A DNA stretch of 64,000 bases. It comes from Tenodera sinensis. Taxonomy: Eukaryota > Arthropoda > Insecta > Mantodea > Mantidae. The translations under genes and the position numbers were made by a program. The stretch spans positions 146,864,525-146,928,524 of the forward strand of contig CM060962.1 in the NCBI GenBank assembly GCA_030765045.1, written 5' to 3'. The notes beneath the pieces are model-generated. The model did not search any database and was not told the origin of the DNA. It was given only the letters and a program-made list of their open reading frames with translations. Of the stretch, positions 54,656 through 64,000 are shown in pieces; position 1 is the first letter of the stretch; the number at the start of each line of letters is the position of its first letter.

Positions 54656-57600
54656 GGGGGGGGGGGGGGCTGTGGTGGTGGTGTTTATGGAGGTTAACGA
54701 GTCAACTAAATGGATACTCACAAGGTGGGAGAAAAGAAAATATACAACATATAGTTTCCTGATTGCAAGGAAATTGAGTTTCGGAGAAAAGAAAGTGTAT
54801 GGTCAAAAAAGAACAGGATAAAATGACATAAATAAAATTATAGACAAAAACTGAAAGAACAGAGGGCAATATTTATAAAAAGTTAAAAATGGAAATGGAG
54901 TGCTAAAAGAGGGAAAGGGAATTGTCTATGAGCAGATAAATAACAATTAAATAGAAATATTAGTACATATTGTAATATGTTTGCAGACTGCCCATTGGAA
55001 CAGTGGCCTGTGCCAAATATTGGGCAGTCCAATACATGTACTATCTTAGTGCTTTAATAATTAAATTTGCATATCACATGACCATGACAGTATACTCCTG
55101 ATGGTTCTGATGAAGACCTATTCATAAAAGTTTAATATCTAACAATCCTTATCAGGAAATGGAATGGACTGAAGCTTTCAGGTTATCACTAACTGGAATG
55201 CTTTACTTCATGACATTGAGGACCTTAAATGTGCAATGTTTTATAATAAATTGAAATCCACAATTTGTCTGATATGCATACACAATGTTCTAATGATACC
55301 TGTAAAAGTTCTGTTGAAATATATTTCATCCAATCTTTATCAAGAGACAGATCCTTTCAATAAAGTGAAAACCTTGTTTGATATTACTGTTTTTTCACTT
55401 AGAGATAAATGTTTTTTCCAATTTGAAATAAGTAATTATTAATTTAAAATGTTCTAATTCAATGTTCTTAGTTGCCAATGACTGGGTGGTTTGCTTTATG
55501 TGCTTAGAAATTGTATACAAATTGCTATTTATGTTACTGCCATTCCTATCTTCTTGACTTTTGTTTTTCTCCCCACCCTAACCTTGTGTAACAGGTATAC
55601 AGTGTCTATTAAGAAACAACAGTTTGTAACTTAATTCTGTTTCTATGGATGAATCAACAGCAAATCTAGTGAGAATACTGGTAACTAGGGCACAGCATGG
55701 AATGCAGACCACAGATTTGGATACTAATGGTATAAGCAAGTAATGAGTTGTTTGTGAGATTGATAAGAACTACTCTGAGGAAATAAACTATTCCAAGATA
55801 AGAAGTTAGTTATTTGTTATGATTTTGTAAATCAAATTCAGTGTACAGTTTCCGCAGCATACACTACATACATACATACATACATACACACATCAAATGC
55901 TACACAATTTTATCAAATGCTAAATGTGCATCAAAATACATCAACATTTTTCTTGTTTCCAGAAAATTTTATTGAAACATCCCATCCTATTCCACATTTC
56001 CGTAATTTCTCATACCATAGTTTGTGGCTATGTCTGCACAAGGTAAGCAATATTTTTCTGTAGTCGAATGTGTTTACGACCTACATTACAGCAATATTTG
56101 TACATAAACCAAAATTTTGCTCCCATTCAGTGGAGTTGATTTTTGTATGATTCATAAAATTGCAGTTTACTTCCTTACTTGGCTCTTATACAGTCTTAAA
56201 AATATACATGCTAATATTTTCTCAAACAACTTATGCCTTTAACACTAGCAATACCTGGCACACCTTCAGCACTCTGCATTGATGCAGCAGTTATTGTAAT
56301 ATTTATTAATATACAAAAGAAAACTTTGGTCCTCCACCTCCATCCCTCTTAAGAAAAAAAAAAACCTTGAATACAGTATGACTGCAAATAAATAATAATA
56401 ATAAAAATAAATTAAAAATTAAATATGTGAAATTAAGACTTATATAGTCTCATTTTAAAAGTCTTCATTCAAATGAATTTCAATATCTGATGCAACTCTT
56501 TTAAACATGAGGTAGTATTTGCTCTCTTAACTAATAATTGTGTACAGAAGAAAATTAATTAGTTATTACAAGAGTGTACCTAAAATCTTGTCGAAAATTT
56601 TCTAACATACCAAAAAGAATGAGTTATAATTGCATTATATAGGACATCACATAAGACATTCTTTTAATGCAGTACCTGATCTGAAGAAATGGTAAAGTCA
56701 TGGTTACTGTCACTGATGGCAATATACATATATAGAAAAGCAAAACATTTACATTTTGAAACCTAGTTTAAGATGCTTAAAAGTCTCAATTTATTTTTAA
56801 AAGTTTGACATGTTACATTCACATGAACCACTCCTCTACATGCTATTCTTACAAAAGCTTATTCTTATATCTGCTTAATGTTAAATGTTTGTAGAAATAG
56901 TTTCATTATACATTTTGTTGTAGGTACAAGAGGGATACAATACATTGAAGCAATGGTCAAATCTTTTAAAAGCAAGTCACTATGTAAGGGCTCTGAATTT
57001 CAGTTCCTTGCATGACCACAAGAAATAAATTAATAGCGACAAAACATTTCAGAAAAGTATAAAGTATTTACAGACTGAATCAATGACAAAGAGTAGCTCA
57101 GTAACAGTTAATGATACAATGTGCTTTGCCGAGATAAGACATACAAAATTCATTTTAAATCAAGAAGACTTCAAAGAATACATTTCATTTGTCATGCAAT
57201 ACCTTAACATATAGCATTGTAATGAAAATGATTAAAGTCATTTTTGAGAGAGAGAGAGAGACAATTTCCCATGTAAAAAGTAGTTTAGGACAGGGAGATT
57301 TTCTTCAAAACCTTTATGTAGCATTCTTGGAAAATGTACAACTTAAATGATAATCTTTGGTATTGAGCCAACTTTTCATTTTTGAATTATACTGTTCACA
57401 CAGTTATTTTTCCGAAAGAGTTTTATTTTTCTATTGTTACTCATCCAGGAGACCTCAAAACCTAAGTTTCCAGTAAAATGTCCTCTACATAAAGTTCTTG
57501 GGCGAAATGCCTTACTCCTCTATTGCAAGTATGTGGTAGAGAAAGTAAAAATGGATAATCATTAAAGCAAATCAGAGATTTGGTTAATGATTCAGTAATG

Positions 57601-58559
57601 CATATTACTGGTGATGGCATTAATGACAATCAAAATTCACTTTTTTGCTAAGACATCTTTGTTTCATTACAGCAAATCTTGATTCTGATGCAGTACTAGG
57701 AGAAATCATTTCTCAGTAAAAACCATTTTTAGATTATTTTCACTTTCCCATATCATTTTTCACTGGTTCCATTTTTTGCCCTATACCTACAATCCATTGC
57801 ATTCCCGCAATCAACAACTTGTAAATACATATTCTGAAATAGCAGGAATCACTGAGCATTTCTGTTGCCAAAAAGCAGCACTTTCAGCAGCACTGTTTTC
57901 ATATGTCCTCTCAATACTTGCAAGCATACATGCCGCAATCACTGATTACCATAGGCAAGAGCTTTTGTTTTTTATGATAACTGAGAAAGTTGTTCAATTA
58001 AAAAACAAAATGTTTTGTATGTATTTGACAAAAATTTTGAAATGATGTATAGGCTTATTTTTTTCATGAATTTATGAGAATTTTTGTATTTTTGAAAATA
58101 ATGTTTTTAGTGATAAATAAATATCTATTTTTTTATTTTGCACAGAAAAAAGTGTACATTTATTTTACATTACAAAATTAAAACTTTAACATTTACATCT
58201 TCATACCATAAAAGTAGAAGTTGTGAAACAATGTTTAGAATTTAATCAAAAAGAAGTTAGCAGTTACAATACTCACAAGATACTAAAATAAGGTGCCAAG
58301 CAAGAAAAAGTGGTCTACACTAAACAAAGCCAATATGCATGCATGCACGTGGCTGATCCTTGGTACCTAGAACTGTTTGTCATAAGCTAACCAAAGTACT
58401 ATTGTTGAAGTACCAAGTACACCATACCAAACACTCCTATTATGCTCACTTAAAAGTACTGAGAAGATACTTCTTGGAAGCAATTACCAGAGACAGCATT
58501 AATGTGAAAATATTCTCATTGGTCTTACAGAGCATTTGTATATACTTATAGGTAAAAGA
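54656..58559. other. 3.9 kb of anonymous AT-rich DNA
   Basis: Holds a G run at the left edge (54,653-54,669), a (CATA)n run at about 55,869-55,890, a (GA)n run at 57,249-57,262, and no coding signal I trust. Intron or intergenic DNA would both fit. Confidence 0.5.
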
Positions 58560-58575
58560 TTAAGAATGGGAAGAC

Positions 58576-59108
58576 ATAGTAAAATTAGCACGAGCCTCGT
58601 GTAAAACGATATCAACAAGGATTTTATATCAATGCTAATGATGTGATGTGCAAACTCTGTAATACAAAAATTGAATCAAAGAGGTGTTTCGTTTTTTTGT
58701 GTGTGTGTAGTGTTTAATGTCCACTTTTACTACATACAGCATCGTAGGCAGTGACAATGATGATACATGGAATGAAGATGGAGCACCAGTGGAATGAGAT
58801 GGCAGGGGAAACCGGAGAACCTGGAGGAAACCCGTCCCAGCGCCGCTTTATCCACCACAAATCTCGCATGCGGTTGCCTGGGATTGAACCCTGGGCCTGG
58901 AAGAGGTGTGATATGTGTGAAAAACATATAAAAACAAAGGGCCATGTGAGGCAAATGGAGGATGCAGTTAAAACAAATAATACATCTAAGAGGCAACTCA
59001 ATATCAATGATGCACTTCAAGCCCAGGAAAAGGCAAAAGGCGACAAAGTGGACTATGAACACAACACAAATGCTTATGACGGTAAGGCTGCTGTTATTGT
59101 GGATTCCT
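58576..59108 (+). pseudogene. Zinc-finger N-terminus of the hAT relic
   Basis: An ATG at 58,568 opens MGRHSKISTSLV, then a shifted frame reads GFYINANDVMCKLCNTKIES with two Cys. The SINE interrupts, and the frame resumes with CEKHIKTKGHVRQMEDAV and TSKRQLNINDALQAQ. C-x2-C followed by H-x4-5-H is the CGGBP1-like/BED finger used by these hAT transposases for DNA binding. The open frame that begins inside the SINE at 58,751 has a false start. Confidence 0.65.
58688..58900 (-). mobile_element. SINE (GGGACCCGCATGTGG family) with 9-bp duplication, type-1 tail
   Basis: On the minus strand CCCAGGGTTCAATCCCAGGC leads into the shared body (CGCATGCGAGATTTGTGGTG), and the tail ends GTAGTAAAAGTGGACATTAA and a short ACACAC run, as in the copy at 35,613. 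AAGAGGTGT flanks it at 58,679-58,687 and 58,901-58,909. Removing it rejoins the hAT finger. Confidence 0.85.
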
Positions 59109-59627
59109 AAATAACATAATTATTAGTGACATTGTGCCTATGTACATTTCATTGTGGTCTTTAAACACTTGAGTTATGTTAATATTCTCAGATTGTTTTT
59201 GTAATCATCTGTTTTATTGAATAATTATATTTACAAAGTTACTTAAAATGTTTGCTTAGTGTTATTAAAACTATTAGAAAAATGACCATAGAGTTTTTAC
59301 AATATTTTAAAAATTATAGACTTCAAGTACGTTAATGTCTAAAGCTAAGTAGAGACCACACAACAGTATAGCAAATCTTTTAACAGATATCACTTTATTT
59401 TAGGCTAATGTTCCTCTTCAGAAAGTAACCAACCCTGCTGTGAGATCATGGATAAATATATATTTCACAAACAAAAATTGTGACATCTGCCTGACATTTC
59501 AGGTGACCATAAAGATCCAGAATACAAAGATATATGACAAAGTCAAATTTTAAGAAAAAAAAATGATTAAAATTAAGATGCAAAATATCTAAAGAAACAT
59601 TAAAGGATTATAACAAGAAGATAGCAC

Positions 59628-60230
59628 TTAACACATGCAATATAAGTGATTATTTAAAACATATAAAGAGTCTTTTAGGATGTGTAAACATATATTTACA
59701 ATTTCGGACCATTGCACACCCAGTGCTTTGAGGCAGGTACTTGTGAATTTAAAGCATGTTCCTCGGGCACCAAAGAGTAGTCCTTTTACCTCCCATGCAT
59801 TTTCAGGTATGTTATATCTCTCACTAAGGTGAGGAATACATGGTTGGTAGATGGCTTCCGTTTCCTCGTTCACCTGTGTTGCCTGCTGTAGATGTCGCTC
59901 CATTCTTACAGTTGGATCAAGAATGAGACCCTTTCCTACATCTCTCTTGATGGCTATGATATCTGCTCTTCGATGGCTACCATCCTCAGACAGGCAATGG
60001 ACCTCTTCATAGACCTCCCAGTTGCTCTACGAAGGGCTGTAGAAATGGATGAACGCACATGGTGATGACAAGTGTTGCGAAGTAATTCTCCCTTTGGGCA
60101 ATATCCTAGTACATGCCCAAGGGTTTCCACTTCTTTACAATTTGAGCGCCGACATAGCGTTGTTCGCTGATTTCTTCCAGGTACAGATCTTACTGCTGAC
60201 GTGTTACATGACATTTTTTGGTTCTGGGGA
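59628..60230 (-). pseudogene. R2-like LINE C-terminus (nuclease-like domain)
   Basis: On the minus strand: CRRSNCKEVETLGHVLGYCP (CCHC finger, about 60,150-60,100), KGELLRNTCHHHVRSSISTA, a shifted stretch with RRADIIAI (about 59,960) and LDPTVRMERHLQQATQVNEE, then AIYQPCIPHLSERYNIP, GLLFGARGTCFKF and ILKDSLYVLNNHLY. In R2-like LINEs the C-terminal region has a CCHC finger followed by a restriction-enzyme-like nuclease with PD-x-D motifs; here Asp is seen in RRADII and LDPT. Only the end of the LINE is present. It lies antisense inside the hAT relic. Confidence 0.75.
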
Positions 60231-60319
60231 TTTGCCTACTGCTAACTGATTGAGAAAACAATATCTACATAAGTGCGTAGAAGTAGTAAAATTAAATTGG
60301 CTTGACCCTTACTGACAAG

Positions 60320-60770
60320 CCAACTGCCAAATTTTGTGATGAAACAACTGATCACAATGGTAACTGTTTTTGCAGTTATTTTATGAATTTTGGATGCTGA
60401 TGCTTGCTGGTACCTATATCTTGGGGCTCATGTACTTTTCTAGAAGCAGCAAATGCAACCACATGTCAGGCAATTTTGGAGACTCTAAATGACCGCAAAA
60501 TTAATTTCTGTAATGTTAAAGCCATTTATTTGTACTGACAGTGCCTCTTATGTTGCTGAGATGTGTAAAGTTGCTTAAAGTAGTGATTGGGAATCATTTA
60601 TATAGTTTCACATGCTGATGCCCCATAAATTCAATTTATTAGGTGAAACTAGGCAGGAAAATTTGAAGGACTTAAACAGCATTGTCTCAGGGCTTCAGTT
60701 CCTATGCAAAATTTGTTAAATGACCATTTTAACTATGTGAAGTGCTGCAGAATTGTGAAGATAAAGGCAA
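60320..60770 (+). pseudogene. hAT core, CGGBP1-type (degraded)
   Basis: Broken frames read FCDETTDHNGNCF, FLEAANATTCQAILETLNDR, CTDSASYVAEMCKV and HKFNLLGETRQENLKDLN. In CGGBP1-type hAT proteins a DETTD box, ANATTC-like box and TDSAxYM box come in this order, the last carrying a catalytic Asp. Frequent stops and shifts make it a relic. Confidence 0.6.
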
Positions 60771-61333
60771 CATTTGTTTCTGAAAAATGCAGGTTGGTAA
60801 AAGATCATTATTAGAATTCCAACCTAAACAAAAACCTATAGCTCACCTTGTTTTATCCCAAATTAACTCGCTAAGACCCATAGTGAATAAAGAGCAGTCA
60901 CTTAGGAAATAAACCAAGTGCACTTGAAGAATGCATGAATCCCAGTGTTAGAGATACAGTAGAAGACAATTTAAAAGTTTGCTGTTGTATGACTATCTAA
61001 ATTGCAGTCCATTATGGGAAAAGAAACTAATATAATGGTAAAAGTTTTAGCATCACTCATTTGTTTGAGCCTTCGAGGCTAGTTACTAAATCAAGTACAT
61101 ACAATGCTGTAATGGCAGTATTTAACCAACTAAATGAATTTAAAATGCTTCTTTGTTACAAAGAACTTTGTGTTATTGTTGGACTGCTAAGCCATGGTGG
61201 TAATGGTAGCAAATTGTATGTAGTAACAGCACTCTCGCATTGAAAGCAAAAGATGAGTCTTACATTTTCTGTGAGGTATGAGGTATTGAAACACAGGGGG
61301 ACACCTCACCACTGCGACCTGGTATGGATCTAT

Positions 61334-61757
61334 TGTATGCTATGAACCCCTGGAGGGAGAGATGAGGTGAAGGCAGCAGAGTTTTAAGTTACAGTCACTT
61401 TTTGTTACTCCAGGTTGAAGAATGTGCTGAACTTCAAAACACCATTTGCAAAAATGCAACAACAATCTGCCATAGAAACAAACGATATGCCACTTTCCCT
61501 GCCAGCTAGTGGAGCTCATTTCTGATCTCGTCTGCATGGCTCACTCATTGTCAACAATCACCATTTAGAACTGCATTAACAAATTAATTAGGTTGACATT
61601 TATAATTTGAACCAGGAGTATTCTTTTTTTCAGGGGAATCCAATTTGAGTTAGATATAAAAAATGATTTCATAGTCATCATTTGCATTGCTGTCTATTTT
61701 AAAACAGTTTTAAGCCGTTCAGTTGTCACATTTGTTGTGAATGTTAATACAGCTTAC
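61334..61757. other. anonymous DNA
   Basis: No coding or repeat recognised. Confidence 0.5.
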
Positions 61758-61980
61758 CTGATGACACCAAATGGTTATTTATTGTGTTCTCACACAAACT
61801 ACACACCAGTAATAGAGTTTCTCCAGAATACTGCACTTTACACCACTTAATGCTTTCCACTAATTGTTTATCTGGTATGCCTAGGTTAATATCAGGTTTT
61901 GTTTCTTTTCTAAGTACATTTTTAGTTTCACTGGGACTAAGACTTAATTCCCTTTTCTTCCTTATAACAAATTTATCCAT
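61758..61980 (-). other. Candidate first coding exon (unknown protein)
   Basis: On the minus strand an ATG at 61,980 opens MDKFVIRKKRELSLSPSETK and reads 74 codons without a stop, ending at a strong donor CAG|GTAAGC after CSLCENTINNHLVSS. A C-x2-C pair is present. MDKFV-RK starts are common in hAT-type and BED-type transposases, so it may be part of a transposon or a domesticated gene. No second exon was found. It has no frame lesion, unlike the relics around it. Confidence 0.4.
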
Positions 61981-62284
61981 CACTTCTTAAAAATTACACA
62001 AATACACGAAGAGAAACTGTATATAATGTAATGCAAAATGTGCCAATCAACAGTGATATTTTATTGTACTGTAGATATGAAATGGAATGTGTGAATGCAT
62101 ATGTGTAAAAGTTAATTTAAAAAAGAATAATGAAATTTCATTTAGCAGATTACTGTTGGCTCCAATTCAATATGCACATACTTCACTTTTAAAATCTTGA
62201 TTAATGGCATAACATATACAATTTTCTAATTTTCTACTGGTAGAATTTAACACAACTGTAAACTTTGATTTGCGCATTTTTGTG

Positions 62285-62735
62285 ATAGTTTTATTTTCTA
62301 GCTTAAACCCTGGAAGGGAGATCACAAGTATGGCATAGGGTGGGTGTAGAGCCACAGAGATATGCGGAAGTTCCTAAGAGTTGGACAGATAGCCACCTGA
62401 TGCTTCACCTAAGTTCCTCACTACCAGCCACAGAGGGCATTGAAGTGTCCCTTGTAGCCTGCAGCTACCTCAAGTGGGGCCAGGGGAGAAGGTTTACAAA
62501 GTGTAAGCAACCATACCATCTGCCCATATGTACCTGAACTACTATGCTGACAACCAGACCTGAATGATGACAATGGAAGGAAAGATGTGGATTGAAAATA
62601 AGCACCCCAGATTCAAGTTACAGGGGAAATCACAGAAAACCTAAGGCAGAGAGTGTGATTGCTGGGGACTGAACCCAGGACCTCCTAAATGTGAGTCACA
62701 CATATTGCAGTGGCACCACCTCAACAGTATACTTC
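62285..62735 (-). mobile_element. SINE (box B GGTTCAGTCCC)
   Basis: Read on the minus strand, GAGGTGGTGCCACTGCAATA and a box B GGTTCAGTCCC (complement at 62,665-62,675) form a tRNA-like head. A GC-richer body follows (TGGCCCCACTTGAGGTAGCT around 62,480) down to about 62,290. Borders are approximate. Confidence 0.6.
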
Positions 62736-64000
62736 CTGTGAAAAGTCCCTTTAATGTCTTTGACTACTGGTAGCTAATGCTGACAGTGAGAGATTTTCCT
62801 CTACATATAACTTAGTTGTAACAGAGAGATGAAGAAACATGAAAAACGAAAATGTCACAATTTCTTATATACTGCAGTTTGATGAGGTCTGATGTGTGAT
62901 ATTTGATTCAATTCATGATATTGATTTGAAATAAAAGGTTTGAGTTTGGAAGTAAGGAGTTTTAACATCAATGTTACTTTAGTTAGGCACCTGTTAATTT
63001 TCATTTCAGTGATGTCTTACTCCTTAATTCTGTCCAGAAATTAACACAAAATTAATGCAAATTTATGGCAAAATATTCAACATAAAATACCACTAATTAA
63101 AATTATTAATGCAAATTTTTAAAATAACTGACAACACAAAATCTTACTTCAGCCAATTACATTGGTACATCTTGTAAAATTGTTACATAAATGATCCGAG
63201 TATTTTTACATAAACCCATGGCAATGCTTGCAAAATGCTTTTCAATTTATTTTTTTTAACTTACCTGGCATTTAGACTGCAGTAATTTCCTGATAAGATG
63301 TAAATATGTAGTTTTATTATTTCTACTTATTCAATGTTAAAAGTTTCAGAATGATAGATTTTGGAAAACACACGAGAAAAAATGTATTTAATGTGATACA
63401 TTCACATTATTCACCAATCACTATTTCACATGTTTGTTGCATATTACAGTATTCATATAAAAAGTGACTAACCAGGTTACACCACTCAAGATATAATTTT
63501 ATCTAGGAATGATTTAAAATCAAGCAGGAAGTGCATAGTTACATGTGGAAACATCAAGTGGTAACAAGCTCTTACAAATGTTTGGGGTGGCGGATTATTC
63601 TGAAAACCTTTGTGCTGTATCTTAGGACAATTCTAAAACTTAGTATTTATCCAACATTACAATGTTGTGTGTGCTTTAAACACACACCTTTTTCTAAAAC
63701 AGCTTTTTGTTTCGTATGGAGCCTCAAAACATCTATTTTTTTTATGAAATCTTGACAAAACTTTTGAGTAGAGTGCAATACTCTCTCTGTCTACAAAGTA
63801 TGTGGTATGAAAGTAAAAATTAGCATATCATGATTATTTAATGAGCTGTACATTACTCCTGTAGTAAGGTTCTGTCTGTCTAAGTTTCCGGATTATTGAA
63901 CAATTCAATATTCATGTAAAGGGGACTTCACAGGTTAATCACAGAAACTTCAAGATATACATTTAATTTCTGGTGTAAATATGTAGGTTTAGGTGGGGAG
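62736..64000. other. anonymous AT-rich DNA
   Basis: No coding or repeat recognised to the window end. Confidence 0.5.

Larger units (their letters stand above)
58560..61330 (+). mobile_element. CGGBP1-type hAT relic, split by a SINE and a LINE end
   Basis: Frames in hAT order on + are spread over 2.8 kb: N-terminal BED-like finger (58,576-59,108), core (60,320-60,770) and a weak C-terminal region (61,061-61,243). They are separated by a SINE at 58,688-58,900 and by an R2-like LINE end on - at 59,628-60,230. It is a different family from the element at 16,614, as its finger and core differ. Element ends were not found, and the last part is tentative. Confidence 0.55.

Noticed and set aside
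54986..55029. Hairpin GACTGCCCA...TGGGCAGTC as a microRNA precursor
   Set aside because: Only 9 paired bases with a 26-base loop; too weak to support.
58751..59110. 119-codon frame as one protein
   Set aside because: Its first third lies antisense in a SINE; only the later part is hAT finger sequence.

Overview
The window is eukaryotic, AT-rich and dominated by transposable elements. tRNA-derived SINEs, several non-LTR retrotransposons, a Penelope-like fragment, many hAT elements, P-like, Tc1/mariner-related, pogo-like and piggyBac-like DNA elements all point to an arthropod. The SINE style makes a large insect genome my guess, but the species cannot be told. There are no bacterial operons, no functional-looking tRNA or rRNA genes, and no complete host gene. 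Two short stretches could be host or domesticated-transposon exons: about 40,147-40,226 on + and 61,758-61,980 on -.

Layout. 1-1,968: ZMYM1-type hAT fragment, a SINE and a CGGBP1-type hAT tail. 1,969-9,115: a decayed P-element/THAP9-like transposase broken by an antisense DUF7869-type fragment and by a complete hAT element (5,246-8,821, 8-bp target duplication). That hAT is itself broken by a second hAT (7,155-8,223, 8-bp duplication). 9,924-18,945: three copies of one CGGBP1-type hAT family (9,924-11,225; 12,171-12,645; 16,614-18,945), a pogo-like end and a Penelope fragment with 11-bp duplication. 20,073-22,259: another hAT relic on -. 25,772-34,441: a 470-bp repeat present twice, an RNase H-bearing LINE with a 539-codon open frame, a piggyBac-like MITE carrying a SINE, and a rearranged SINE. 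34,517-35,030: mariner relic.

36,633-39,789 is the most notable object. It is a 3.16-kb DNA transposon with exact 17-bp terminal matches, subterminal TGTCAGTTAGTCAC repeats at both ends, and one transposase frame damaged by only a stop and a one-base slip in an A-run. I cannot place its family among the named superfamilies.

42,632-54,655: a SINE piece with about 960 bp of GGGAA-type satellite, then a LINE on + (44,380-48,828) carrying a Tc1/mariner-like element with an unusually long D-E spacing, a 682-bp MITE, a 56-bp dead-on-arrival LINE tail and a SINE. Abutting it is a near full-length I/Jockey-like LINE on - (48,829-54,655), whose 3' tail also appears as short copies at 16,093, 33,494 and 47,815. 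54,656-64,000: AT-rich DNA holding a CGGBP1-type hAT (58,560-61,330) split by a SINE and by an R2-like LINE end, one candidate exon and one SINE.

All gene calls rest on reading protein motifs by eye. No database search was run. Most coding pieces are relics, so the window is best read as a stratigraphy of insertions: nesting and target-site duplications give the relative order of events.
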